DNA of 64,000 bases from an uncultured Clostridia bacterium (lineage in GTDB: Bacteria; Bacillota; Clostridia; Oscillospirales; Acutalibacteraceae): contig CANQFC010000001.1 in assembly GCA_947598155.1 (NCBI GenBank), forward strand, positions 124,001 to 188,000, read 5' to 3'. A program made the position numbers and the translations under genes. The notes beneath the pieces were generated by a model, which saw only the letters and a program-made list of their open reading frames with translations, did no database searches and was not told the origin of the DNA. Of the stretch, positions 36,792 to 45,052 are shown piece by piece; position 1 is the stretch's first letter, and each line of letters opens with the position of its first letter.

Positions 36792-37721
36792 TTGGAATTT
36801 TTAACTAAGGAATACTCGTTTCCGTCTGCGTCGGGGCTTTGCGATATTTACGCTCAGAGCGCCGCTCCGATGGATTACGGCAGCATTCGGGGCGTCGTTC
36901 AGATTTCTCACGGAATGGCTGAGTATTCAAACCGATATGCGCAGTTTGCTTTGGAGCTTTGCAAAAACGGTTACGCTGTTTTTGTAAGCGACCATATAGG
37001 GCACGGCTCGTCGGCGGCAAATAAAGAAATGCTCGGATATTTCGGCGACAGCGGCGAAGAAACGTTTGTTGAGGATTTAAAGTCGCTTTCGGATATTATT
37101 AAAAGCGAATATAATGATTTACCGCTGTATTTGCTCGGCCACGGAATGGGCTCTCTTATTGCCCGTAAATATACGGCTAAATACGGCTATTTGCTTGACG
37201 GCGTAATTTATACCGGTACAAGCGGCGAAAATCCTGCTCTCGGGGTCGGAATCCAGCTTGCAAATACGCTTATTAAGCAAAACGGTCCCTATTACCGTTC
37301 CGAACTTCTTGACACGATAGCTTTCGGAGCTTATAACCGAAAAACAGAGAAAAGAACTGAGTTTGACTGGGTCTCAAGAGATGCAAAAGAGGTAGACAAA
37401 TTTATTGCCGACGATCTTTGCGGATTTAAGTACACCGTCAGCGGAATGAAGGCGCTTTTTCTGACTCTAAAGTCTGTTTCAACAAGACGCTGGTATAATT
37501 CCGTGCCGTTAAGTATGCCTATTTTACTGATGTCAGGTTCAATGGATCCGATAGGCGATTATACAAAAGGCGTTAACGAGGTCTGCAAAACGCTTAAAAA
37601 AACGGGGCATAAGTATGTAACACTTAAGTTTTATGAGGGCGCCCGCCATGAAATTTTAAACGAGATAAACCGTAAAGAGGTTTATGACGACATAATTTCG
37701 TGGCTTAACGCTTTAAAATAA
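36792..37721 (+). CDS. Alpha/beta hydrolase, PldB/monoacylglycerol-lipase type, with altered nucleophile
   Basis: The 309-residue protein has the alpha/beta hydrolase order: oxyanion motif ISHGMAEYSNRY (39-49), VSDHIGHGSS, nucleophile elbow LLGHGMGS (114-121), acid SGSMDPIG and base GARHEILNE. The elbow should read GHSMG, but position 118 is glycine (codon GGA), so the serine is missing while Asp and His remain. It may be inactive or non-hydrolytic. Start is TTG at 36792 with CAGGAGTGG upstream. It lies 21 bp after the ACS-like gene and is probably in the same operon. Confidence 0.8.
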   Translation: MEFLTKEYSFPSASGLCDIYAQSAAPMDYGSIRGVVQISHGMAEYSNRYAQFALELCKNGYAVFVSDHIGHGSSAANKEMLGYFGDSGEETFVEDLKSLSDIIKSEYNDLPLYLLGHGMGSLIARKYTAKYGYLLDGVIYTGTSGENPALGVGIQLANTLIKQNGPYYRSELLDTIAFGAYNRKTEKRTEFDWVSRDAKEVDKFIADDLCGFKYTVSGMKALFLTLKSVSTRRWYNSVPLSMPILLMSGSMDPIGDYTKGVNEVCKTLKKTGHKYVTLKFYEGARHEILNEINRKEVYDDIISWLNALK

Positions 37722-37802
37722 GAATATATGCGGGCATAAAAATTTTGGCAAAAACAAAATATGTGAAAAGCAAATTTAAAAATATATAAGGGAGTGTTTT
37801 CG

Positions 37803-38969
37803 TTGGCAACTTCAATGGATTATATTAAAAAGTACGGCGACAGCTCTTTTGAAGAACTGCCTTTTAACGATATTGACAATATACTGCTTTGCGAAATTTT
37901 GTATATGCCGTTTGAAAAGGTTATTTCAGACAGCTTTAACGACGAACCTGTTCCGTTTTCCGAGGCTTGTCAAAAACTCTTTGAGTATAACGGAAATCGT
38001 CATGTTGCGCCGGGACTTGTTCTTAAAAAGAAAATCAGCGTTAAAATGATGGCGATGGCAAAGACAAAACGATACGCTTCGCTGAAGGTCGCATATTGCA
38101 AGTGCGCGTTTGATGTTGAGCCGCCGCTCCAATTCGGCGCAATGACATTCTTTGTGCCCGACGGCACCGCCGTTATCGTTTTCAGAGGTACTGACGACTC
38201 GTTAATCGGCTGGAAAGAGGATATGTCCCTTTACACAAGAAAAGGAATACCGTCGCACGCGCTGTCGGTGGAATACCTTGAAAAGGTAGCGAAAACCTTT
38301 GACGGCAATATAATTATATGCGGTCACTCAAAGGGAGGCAATTTAGCTATTTACTGCGCACTTAAATGCTCTGAAAGCACAAGGCAGAGAATAGCAAGAG
38401 TTTATAATAACGACGGACCTGGGTTTGTAAACGGTGATTTAATGAAATGCGCGGAATACAAAGAAATTTTGCCTAATTACTTCCATTTTGTTCCGTCAAA
38501 TTCATTTATAGGTATGCTTTTGGTACACGACAATGACTTTAAAGCCGTTAAATGCAAGCATTTTTTGGGCTTTGTTCAGCACGACCTGTCTTTTTGGAAA
38601 ACAAAAGGGACGGAAATTTTGTTAAGAAACGATATTTCAAAGCTTGCAAAAATAACGGATGAATTTTTAAAAGAGATGATATACCGCGTTACCGACGACC
38701 AGAGCAAGCTGATTGACAAATGGTTCGGCGATTTAATAACGGGAATGGGAGAGGACAGACTTATAAGCATCTCCAAGAATTTGATAGGCTCGGTTAAAGG
38801 CGCTGTAAAGGTTTGTTCAGGCGTTGACAGCGATACGAGAGCCGCTATTGACAATTTCCTCGGAGGGCTCGGAAAAATAGCCGTTAATTCAACAAAATTT
38901 GTGCTCAGAACCGTTGAAGACGCAACCGAAAACGGCTTAGAAAAAATCGCGGATGCCGTTTTGGCGTGA
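37803..38969 (+). CDS. DUF2974 (Mbeg1-like) alpha/beta hydrolase
   Basis: From TTG at 37803 (AAGGGAG eight bases upstream) the protein is 388 residues. The DUF2974 elbow ICGHSKGGNLA gives nucleophile Ser176, and VIVFRGTDDS before it matches lipase-3-type folds. The C-terminal 100 residues are helical. No signal peptide. In gut Clostridia such proteins are common single genes of unknown substrate. An 80-bp AT-rich gap separates it from the preceding hydrolase, so it may have its own promoter. Confidence 0.85.
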   Translation: MATSMDYIKKYGDSSFEELPFNDIDNILLCEILYMPFEKVISDSFNDEPVPFSEACQKLFEYNGNRHVAPGLVLKKKISVKMMAMAKTKRYASLKVAYCKCAFDVEPPLQFGAMTFFVPDGTAVIVFRGTDDSLIGWKEDMSLYTRKGIPSHALSVEYLEKVAKTFDGNIIICGHSKGGNLAIYCALKCSESTRQRIARVYNNDGPGFVNGDLMKCAEYKEILPNYFHFVPSNSFIGMLLVHDNDFKAVKCKHFLGFVQHDLSFWKTKGTEILLRNDISKLAKITDEFLKEMIYRVTDDQSKLIDKWFGDLITGMGEDRLISISKNLIGSVKGAVKVCSGVDSDTRAAIDNFLGGLGKIAVNSTKFVLRTVEDATENGLEKIADAVLA

Positions 38970-38986
38970 GTTTCTTTATTACATAT

Positions 38987-39268
38987 TTAAGGCGAGAGGA
39001 GCCGAACCCGCATCGGTTTTCAACGGCTGATTTGTGCCCATGCTGTGTCACCGTCCTTGACAATACGGCAGTATTTTCTTCGGACGTTTCCTTGCCTGAA
39101 CGCAAATCCGCTCGGTGAAAACTGCTTTGCACTTACCGCAGAGCTATTTTTTGTGTGATTTTGCGTGCGGACGAGGCAGCCTTGCTGACGCAAGGCAACG
39201 AGGACAAGCGTAAAAGCGCCGAAAAGAGCCTGCGTCAAGCGGCGTGTGTTCGGCTCCCCTCGCCTTAA
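38987..39268. mobile_element. MITE-like non-coding element with 21-bp terminal inverted repeats
   Basis: The left end 38987-39007 reads TTAAGGCGAG, A, GGAGCCGAAC; the right end 39248-39268 is its reverse complement with a single mismatch. The 282-bp unit begins and ends with TTAA, which may be a duplicated target or part of the repeat. The inside does not pair end to end beyond the termini and holds several GC-rich smaller hairpins, such as CCTTGC-TGAC-GCAAGG near 39180. No protein frame inside is convincing. It may be a miniature transposon or a structured RNA. Confidence 0.55.
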
Positions 39269-39270
39269 GC

Positions 39271-39305
39271 AAAAGAGGCGCCCCGTCTTGGAGCGCCTCT
39301 TTTTT
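39271..39305. terminator. Bidirectional terminator between DUF2974 gene and putP
   Basis: AAAAGAGGCGC (39271-39281) pairs with GCGCCTCTTTT (39293-39303), with TTTTTT on the plus strand and CTTTTGC on the minus. It sits ten bases beyond the putP stop. Confidence 0.8.
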
Positions 39306-39315
39306 GCTTTTTCGT

Positions 39316-40863
39316 TTATGCGTTGATTTCCGCTTTAACGGTGTCAAATGTTTCTTCGATTTCCTTTTCGGGAGCTTTCGTGAGAAGGCTTACCACGATA
39401 ATAGCAATAAGACCGACAATAAACGCGGGGAGCAGTTCATATATGTTGAGGATTGTGTCCGCAAACTGAACGCGGACAACGAATTTCCAAACAAAAACTG
39501 TTACGCCGCCTGCAATCATACCCGCAATGGCGCCCCATTTGTTGGCGCGTTTCCAGAAGAGCGCCGCAAGCACAACGGGACCGAATGCGGCTCCGAATCC
39601 TGCCCAGGCAAATGAAACAATGCGGAAAACAGAGCTTTCGGGGTTGCGCGCGAGAAATACGGCGATAATTGAAATAACAACTACCGAAATTCTTGCAAGG
39701 AGCATAGATTTTTTCTGTGAGAGCTTAACGCCAAATGTTTCCTGAACCAAATTCTGCGAAACTGCGGACGCGGCGGCCAAAAGCTGTGAGTCGGCAGTCG
39801 ACATTGTCGAAGCAAGAATACCCGCAAGGATAATACCGCCGACAAATGCGGGCACATAACCGTAGCCTGCAATAACCTTTGCTATATCTACAATAATGGT
39901 TTCCGCCGCAGAGCTGTTTGCATATGTGGGGATAATGCCGGATTTCATAAGCGAATATCCTATAACGCCTATGAGTACCGCGATAAACATCGAAAAAGTA
40001 ACCCAAACCGAGGCAACACGGCGTGAGAGTTTTAACTTGTTTTTGTCCTCAATAGCCATAAATCTGAGAAGTATGTGGGGCATACCGAAATAACCAAGTC
40101 CCCACGCAAGCGTAGACGCGACTGGCAGAGCTCCGTAACTGCCGGTTGTACCGCTTGCCACGTCAAATCCCTTGAATACGTTAAGGTAGCCCGAAAGACT
40201 TTGAACATTCGCAAAGACATTTTCAAATCCCTTTGCCGCGCCTTCGCTAAAGCCGATGACAACAAAAAGAGCTATTGTCATAATAATGCTCTGAATAAAG
40301 TCTGTTGTCGAGGCGGCAAGGAAACCGCCGAGCGTGCAGTAAACAATGATAACTACTGCGCTTATAATCATTGCGGCAATGTAGTCCATTCCGAAAAGTG
40401 CCGAGAAGAGCTTTCCGCAGGCTGAGAACCCCGATGCGGTGTAAGGGATAAAGAATACTATAATAAATATTGCCGCAACGGTAGTGAGAATTTTAGAATT
40501 GTCGCCGAAACGCCTCGCAAAGAAATCGGGCAGGGTAAATGCGTCAATTTTATGGCTGTAAACGCGAAGTCTTTTTGCGACTATAAGCCAGTTAATGTAT
40601 GTACCTACGGCAAGGCCAATCGCCGTCCAAGAGGCTTCCGCAAGGCCGCCCATTAAAGCTACCGCGGGAAGTCCCATTAAAAGCCAGCCGCTCATATCCG
40701 ACGCCTCTGCGCTCATAGCGGTAACTAACGGGCCCAGTCTTCTTCCGCCGAGGAAAAAGTCTCCCGAGGTCTTGTTTTTATCGGCAACCGCAAAGCCGAT
40801 ACACACCATCATTGCCATATAAGCTATAATGGCGATGAGAATTACGATATTTGATGTAACCAT
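39316..40863 (-). CDS. putP: Sodium/proline symporter
   Basis: The 515-residue protein (MVTSNIVILIAI start, chosen because GAAGGAG is seven bases before it) has about thirteen spans and SSS-family signatures: GGRRLGPLVTAMSAEASDMSGWLLMGLP and the Na+-site region GGIILAGILASTMSTADSQLLAA. PutP imports proline with Na+. Together with proBAC in this window, proline can be both made and taken up. Upstream lies a 17-bp direct repeat that may be regulatory. Confidence 0.93.
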   Translation of the reverse strand: MVTSNIVILIAIIAYMAMMVCIGFAVADKNKTSGDFFLGGRRLGPLVTAMSAEASDMSGWLLMGLPAVALMGGLAEASWTAIGLAVGTYINWLIVAKRLRVYSHKIDAFTLPDFFARRFGDNSKILTTVAAIFIIVFFIPYTASGFSACGKLFSALFGMDYIAAMIISAVVIIVYCTLGGFLAASTTDFIQSIIMTIALFVVIGFSEGAAKGFENVFANVQSLSGYLNVFKGFDVASGTTGSYGALPVASTLAWGLGYFGMPHILLRFMAIEDKNKLKLSRRVASVWVTFSMFIAVLIGVIGYSLMKSGIIPTYANSSAAETIIVDIAKVIAGYGYVPAFVGGIILAGILASTMSTADSQLLAAASAVSQNLVQETFGVKLSQKKSMLLARISVVVISIIAVFLARNPESSVFRIVSFAWAGFGAAFGPVVLAALFWKRANKWGAIAGMIAGGVTVFVWKFVVRVQFADTILNIYELLPAFIVGLIAIIVVSLLTKAPEKEIEETFDTVKAEINA

Positions 40864-40926
40864 AATCATTCTCCTTCAAAAATAATTGCAAAATATAATA
40901 TCATACTTTTTATTAGAATGGAATAC

Positions 40927-40943
40927 AGAATAAAGTATAAACT
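40927..40943. repeat. Direct repeat A upstream of putP
   Basis: AGAATAAAGTATAAACT at 40927-40943 is repeated at 41005-41021 with one change (AGAATAAAGTATAGACT), 78 bp apart in a very AT-rich interval. It may be a regulator site for putP. Confidence 0.4.
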
Positions 40944-41004
40944 ATTTTTAATAAAAATTAAGTTTATTATTTAATAAAGCACTGAAAAACAAGGAATTTA
41001 TTAA

Positions 41005-41021
41005 AGAATAAAGTATAGACT
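41005..41021. repeat. Direct repeat B upstream of putP
   Basis: This is the second copy of the 17-bp sequence at 40927, identical at 16 of 17 positions. Confidence 0.4.
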
Positions 41022-41095
41022 AAAAAACAGTATAAAAATATTTTTTTGCTTTGAGCTAAACGCGGTAAGCCGCTTGCTGAAAAAAAATTCTGTTT

Positions 41096-41779
41096 TTATT
41101 GCTTTAACAGTTTAAGATATTCTTTTTGGTCTTTTGGTATTCTCAGGCTTTCGCAGGATTTTTGTATCGCCTTTCTGTGAGTCCATACGTCCAGCTTTCG
41201 CTCTTCAATAATTTTTACGGCGCTGTCCCACTGCTTGTCAAGCGCAGTCGCGAAAAACCACGCCTGCGCCATTTTTACGTAATATTCATCGCTTCTTATG
41301 TTTGCAATTCTCCATAAAAAATTTTCGTCAAAATCACTGTCAAGAAAGTGGCGCATAGCCGTTACAACGGCGAAACGCTTTGTGTAGATATGCTCTGACT
41401 CAAGCCAAATATCAATATCTTTTTTGAGTCTGTCACGGTTTTTTGTAAAAGCTTTCGGGTTTAAAAGGTCGCAGGTCGCCCAGTTATCTATGTGCGGCAG
41501 GAACGCGTTTATATGTTTGAGCGCATAGCCGTAATCATTGTATTTTGCGATAATAAATCCGTGAAGATTGTTTTCATCGTAGTATTTGTGCGGTAAATCA
41601 GACAAAAATTCGCTGATTTCCGCGCTGTAAAAATATTCGCTTGCGAGTTTGCGCAAAGCAGGCGTGCGCACGCCGATTATTTTTTCGGGCGCAATAGTCG
41701 GAATAAGCTTTGAATGAAACCTCTTATATTCCTCATCGGCATTTTGGAAAAGTCTTTCTCTAATTTCTTTCGTTATCAT
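41096..41779 (-). CDS. AlkD-like DNA alkylation repair protein
   Basis: The 227-residue protein is all-helical, with HEAT-like repeats of the AlkD/AlkC class. Telling parts are GVRTPALRKLASEY, DNWATCDLLNPKAF (aromatic and Asp residues that line the DNA groove) and YVKMAQAWFFATAL. AlkD glycosylases remove positively charged N3/N7-alkyl purines without base flipping. AGGGAAGA precedes the start. It is a single gene with a terminator of the coaX unit upstream. Confidence 0.88.
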   Translation of the reverse strand: MITKEIRERLFQNADEEYKRFHSKLIPTIAPEKIIGVRTPALRKLASEYFYSAEISEFLSDLPHKYYDENNLHGFIIAKYNDYGYALKHINAFLPHIDNWATCDLLNPKAFTKNRDRLKKDIDIWLESEHIYTKRFAVVTAMRHFLDSDFDENFLWRIANIRSDEYYVKMAQAWFFATALDKQWDSAVKIIEERKLDVWTHRKAIQKSCESLRIPKDQKEYLKLLKQ

Positions 41780-41795
41780 ATATCTTCCCTAAAAT

Positions 41796-41828
41796 AAAAC
41801 TGCCCTCGGATTTGTAGGGCAGTTTTTT
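41796..41828 (-). terminator. Terminator of the coaX-ECF unit
   Basis: AAAACTGCCCT (41796-41806) pairs with AGGGCAGTTTT (41816-41826). On the minus strand it follows the ECF gene and ends in TTTT. Confidence 0.75.
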
Positions 41829-41892
41829 ATTTATTGCTTGTGAACAGTGTTTTCAGAGCGGATTTTCTCTTTAAAATAAATCTGCCGTCAGC

Positions 41893-42492
41893 TTATGAAT
41901 TTTTCTTTTTCTTCAGCGCGTTCACAACCGTTACTATCGCGGGGCAGAGGATAATGTTTGTCGCCAGTTCAAAAATAAAATTGAAACCTACAAGACCGAC
42001 TATCATATAAGTAAGCGTATTAGTAAAGCCTGCGCCTGCGCCCCAATCTTTTATTGTTTCATAGAAAAACAGCCTGCACCCTAAAAGGAAAATTCCCGTA
42101 TTTGTTATGGGGCAGATAAAAGCGGACAAAATAGCGGCCAAATAAGTTTTGAGCTTTTTGCACGCGGCGAACACAAGACCTGCCGCAAGACCGCATAGCG
42201 CGCCTTTGAGCAGAACCGTGATAATTGTGCCGGGTATGCTGATAGCCAAAAACGGAGCTGCGTCGCCAGATAAAAGAACCACAATACCGAATACAAGTCC
42301 GAGCCAGGTGCTGATAAGCGGCCCGCAAAGTGCCGCGCCGACAATTATCGGAGCCAGCACAAGTGAAACGGAAAACGTGCCGAATCTGATGACCGTTGCA
42401 GGGAACTGCAGTACAACTACTAACGCGGTAAGAATACCGCCGATTGCGAGCTTGACAATTTTGTCTTTGCTCAATGTTTTTTTGTTTGCCAT
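41893..42492 (-). CDS. ECF transporter substrate-binding (S) component, probably pantothenate
   Basis: The 199-residue protein has six spans and a lysine-rich N-terminus and C-terminus. GGILTALVVVLQFPATVIRFG and FGTFSVSLVLAPIIVGAALCGP match the ECF S-component pattern. S components catch vitamins and share an energising ATPase module encoded elsewhere. The gene directly upstream in the same direction is coaX, so pantothenate is the likely vitamin. Folate or a queuosine precursor remains possible. AAGGAGT precedes the ATG, and a structured leader (about 42506-42548) lies just before that. Confidence 0.8.
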   Translation of the reverse strand: MANKKTLSKDKIVKLAIGGILTALVVVLQFPATVIRFGTFSVSLVLAPIIVGAALCGPLISTWLGLVFGIVVLLSGDAAPFLAISIPGTIITVLLKGALCGLAAGLVFAACKKLKTYLAAILSAFICPITNTGIFLLGCRLFFYETIKDWGAGAGFTNTLTYMIVGLVGFNFIFELATNIILCPAIVTVVNALKKKKNS

Positions 42493-42505
42493 AATGACTC
42501 CTTTC

Positions 42506-42548
42506 GCTGCTGTCCCTATGGCATGGGAAACCTCCCAAGGTACAGCGC
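42506..42548 (-). promoter_or_regulatory. Structured leader before the ECF gene
   Basis: GCTGT (42509-42513) pairs with ACAGC (42542-42546) and encloses an inner stem TGGGA (42524-42528) / TCCCA (42533-42537) with loop AACC. It is read on the minus strand and lies 14 bases from the start codon. It does not match a riboswitch class I can name. Confidence 0.35.
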
Positions 42549-42637
42549 TCTTAAAAAAATATTTAAAACAAATCCGCGTTTTACGTGATGCTGCGTCAAA
42601 GACTTCAGCTCACTTCGCAAAACTTGCTTTATGCAAA

Positions 42638-42662
42638 ATCAATAAGGGCTTTGCCCCGTCAT
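42638..42662 (-). repeat. Dispersed palindromic repeat, copy 4 (reverse)
   Basis: On the minus strand it reads ATGACGGGGCAAAGCCC then TTATTGAT. It sits just after the coaX stop codon. Confidence 0.7.
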
Positions 42663-42669
42663 TATAATA

Positions 42670-43434
42670 TTAGCTGTTTTTCTTGTATATCTCTTTAAGT
42701 CCTTTTAAAACAAGGTGCTTGTCGTAAATCATTTCGTGCTTGCACACTTGCGGAAGAAAATAGGACAGTCCGCCTGTCGCGATAACCGATTTGGGTTTCC
42801 CTATTTCATCGGAGAGTCTGTCGATAAGCCCGTCAATCATAGCGGCGGTGCCGAGTATTACTCCGCTCTGCATACTGTCCGCAGTATTTGTTCCGCAGAC
42901 TTTTTTTGGAGCCTCAAGGCTTATTGTCTGTAAAAGCGAGCTTGTATCCGTAAGCGCTTTTAACGAAATTGCAACTCCGGGGGCAATAAGGCAACCCCGA
43001 AAATTCTTTTTTTCGTCAACAACGCAAACTTTTGTCGCCGTTCCTAAATCGACAATGAAAGCGGGCAGAGGGTAATAAGTAACGGCGCCCACCGCTCCGG
43101 CGGCCAAATCCCCGCCGAGCTGAGCCGGATTGTCAATTAAAATGTTAAGACCCGTTTTTATTCCGGGCGCAAGAGTGATTACCTGACCGTCAATGAGCTT
43201 GCATAAAGCGTGTTTAACGGCGATGGTGATTTCGGGTACAACAGAGCTTATTATTCCGCCTGTAATTTTTTTCGGGTTGATTTTATAAAGCGTAAAAATA
43301 TCGGTAAACTCGATTGCGTACTGGTCCTCGGTTTTCTGCCTTTCGGTGGCAAACCTGCAATTCAAGACAAGCTCGTCGCCGGAAAAAACGCCGAGTGAAA
43401 TATTTGTGTTTCCTATATCTATTGAAAGGAGCAT
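42670..43434 (-). CDS. coaX: Type III pantothenate kinase
   Basis: This 254-residue enzyme phosphorylates pantothenate, the first step of coenzyme A synthesis. ASKHA motifs are seen: IDIGNTNISLGVF at the start, PAQLGGDLAAGAVGAV, and VDLGTATKVCVVD. Type III enzymes are not feedback-inhibited by CoA and need a monovalent cation. GAGGTGAT precedes the start. It is followed by an ECF S component, giving an uptake-plus-activation unit. Confidence 0.95.
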   Translation of the reverse strand: MLLSIDIGNTNISLGVFSGDELVLNCRFATERQKTEDQYAIEFTDIFTLYKINPKKITGGIISSVVPEITIAVKHALCKLIDGQVITLAPGIKTGLNILIDNPAQLGGDLAAGAVGAVTYYPLPAFIVDLGTATKVCVVDEKKNFRGCLIAPGVAISLKALTDTSSLLQTISLEAPKKVCGTNTADSMQSGVILGTAAMIDGLIDRLSDEIGKPKSVIATGGLSYFLPQVCKHEMIYDKHLVLKGLKEIYKKNS

Positions 43435-43497
43435 AAAATCACCTCATTGAAAGAATATTATACACTTCGGAACTTTTTTTTGCAAGAGTAAACGCAC

Positions 43498-43526
43498 TTG
43501 TTTTTACTTTATGTAAATGTTATACT
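43498..43526 (+). promoter_or_regulatory. Promoter of the radical SAM gene
   Basis: TTGTTT (43498-43503) and TATACT (43521-43526) are 17 bp apart, 21 bp before the start. The -35 is weak. Confidence 0.4.
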
Positions 43527-43547
43527 GTATTTTGCGAGGTGATATGC

Positions 43548-44423
43548 TTGATTTGTAATATTTGCCCAAGAAACTGCGGCGCAGAACGAAATGAAAACGA
43601 TGGTTCGGGTTTTTGCGAGATGCCGAACTCCCCGGTGCTTTCCCGCGCGTCAAAGCATATTTGGGAAGAGCCGTGCATCGCCGGCGAAAACGGAGCAGGC
43701 GCGGTTTTCTTTTCGGGCTGTACGCTGAAATGCTGTTTCTGCCAAAATTACGAGATAAGCCATTTGAATAACGGTAAGCGGATAACGGTTTCCCGTCTTG
43801 CGGAAATTTTCCGCGAGCTTGAAAAGAACGGCTGTTCGTGCATAGACCTTGTAAATCCTACCCATTTTTCCGATTGTATTTTATCCGCCCTGCAAATTTA
43901 CCGGCCGTCAGTCCCGTTGGTATATAACAGCTCCGGCTATGACAGCGTCGATACTTTAAAACGCTTTGACGGAATTGTCGACGTCTATTTGCCTGACATT
44001 AAATATTATGCGAGCTCGGTATCGTTAAAATATGCCGCGTGTCCCGATTATTTTGAAAAGGCTTCGGCGGCTCTTCTTGAAATGAAACGCCAGACAGGCG
44101 AATGTGAATTTAAAAACGGCATAATGATTAAGGGGCTTTTGGTACGCCACCTTGTTTTGCCGTCAAATATTTCCGACAGTAAAAAAATTCTGCTGTGGAT
44201 TAAAAATAATTTGGGCGAAAACACATATGTGAGCCTTATGAGTCAATACACGCCGTTTGCCGGCGCAAAAAATCACAAGGAAATAAACAGGCGGCTTTTT
44301 ACGGCTGAATATGACAAAATTTTGAATTATTTTTTTGAAATCGGCTTAAAAAACGGATTTATGCAGTCAAAAACCTCCGCAAATACATATTTTATTCCTA
44401 AATTTGATAATTTCGGCGTATAA
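43548..44423 (+). CDS. Radical SAM protein, PflA-like (COG1313 type)
   Basis: The 291-residue protein opens with a cysteine cluster (CNICPRNCG, then GFCEM) and carries the SAM [4Fe-4S] motif CTLKCCFCQN at about 58-67. DIVNPTHF-like DLVNPTHFSD and LPDIKYY are typical of the PflA-like COG1313 group, whose targets are mostly unknown. TTG at 43548 is preferred, since GAGGTGA lies five bases upstream; a GTG at 43539 would overlap that site. Confidence 0.85.
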   Translation: MICNICPRNCGAERNENDGSGFCEMPNSPVLSRASKHIWEEPCIAGENGAGAVFFSGCTLKCCFCQNYEISHLNNGKRITVSRLAEIFRELEKNGCSCIDLVNPTHFSDCILSALQIYRPSVPLVYNSSGYDSVDTLKRFDGIVDVYLPDIKYYASSVSLKYAACPDYFEKASAALLEMKRQTGECEFKNGIMIKGLLVRHLVLPSNISDSKKILLWIKNNLGENTYVSLMSQYTPFAGAKNHKEINRRLFTAEYDKILNYFFEIGLKNGFMQSKTSANTYFIPKFDNFGV

Positions 44424-44427
44424 AATA

Positions 44428-44455
44428 TTGCATTATTTAAAAAATATGATACAAT
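44428..44455 (+). promoter_or_regulatory. Promoter of mscL
   Basis: TTGCAT (44428-44433) and TACAAT (44450-44455) are 16 bp apart, 36 bp before the ATG. Confidence 0.5.
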
Positions 44456-44491
44456 ATTTTAGTAAAAATAAAAAAGAAGGCAGGTATAAAA

Positions 44492-44968
44492 ATGAGTAAA
44501 GCAAAAGGCTTTTTTAAAGAATTTAAAGAATTTGCAATAAAAGGCAACGTAATTGACCTTGCTGTCGGCGTTATTATCGGCGGCGCATTTCAGAAAATCG
44601 TTTCATCTCTTGTAAGCGACATCGTAATGCCGCTTATAGGTCTTATTACGGGCGACATAAGCTTTGCTGACAAATTTCTTGTATTCGGGCTTAAGGAGGG
44701 CGAAGTGTACGCTACCGTTGACGCCGCCGTTGCCGCCGGCAAAAACGTGCTTACATACGGCAACTTTATCGACGCCGTAATTAACTTCCTTATTATGGCG
44801 TTTGTTATTTTCCTTTTCATTAAGGGCATTAACACGCTTAAAAATTCCGCCAAGAAAGAGGAAGAGGCAGCGCCTGCGGCGCCGGAAACAAAAATCTGCC
44901 CTTACTGCAAGAGCGAAATTTCTGTTGACGCGACCCGTTGTCCGCACTGCACATCAGAAATTGAATAA
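44492..44968 (+). CDS. mscL: Large-conductance mechanosensitive channel with C-terminal zinc ribbon
   Basis: The 158-residue protein has the MscL signature [17 protein letters not shown], two spans (about 17-45 and 88-108) and a connecting loop. It opens under membrane tension to release solutes on osmotic downshock. The C-terminal cytoplasmic helix bundle is followed by a zinc-ribbon tail: CPYC at 132-135 and CPHC at 149-152. Standard MscL is about 135-150 residues and has no such tail. GAAGG precedes the start. Confidence 0.93.
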   Translation: MSKAKGFFKEFKEFAIKGNVIDLAVGVIIGGAFQKIVSSLVSDIVMPLIGLITGDISFADKFLVFGLKEGEVYATVDAAVAAGKNVLTYGNFIDAVINFLIMAFVIFLFIKGINTLKNSAKKEEEAAPAAPETKICPYCKSEISVDATRCPHCTSEIE

Positions 44969-44972
44969 TAAT

Positions 44973-44998
44973 GACGGGGCAAGCCCCATCTTGAACAT
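44973..44998 (+). repeat. Dispersed palindromic repeat, copy 5
   Basis: ATGACGGGGCAAGCCCC then ATCTTGAAC, four bases after the mscL stop. Confidence 0.7.
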
Positions 44999-45013
44999 AA
45001 AAAACAAATTTTT

Positions 45014-45039
45014 CACCCCGAAAATCGGGGTGTTTTTTT
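45014..45039 (+). terminator. Terminator after mscL
   Basis: CACCCCGA (45014-45021) pairs with TCGGGGTG (45025-45032), followed by a run of seven T. Confidence 0.85.
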
Positions 45040-45052
45040 CGACATAACGCGC

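Noticed and set aside
39020-39238. A 72-residue minus-strand frame inside the 282-bp element
   Set aside because: There is no ribosome binding site and the frame crosses hairpins of the element; a non-coding element explains the stretch better.
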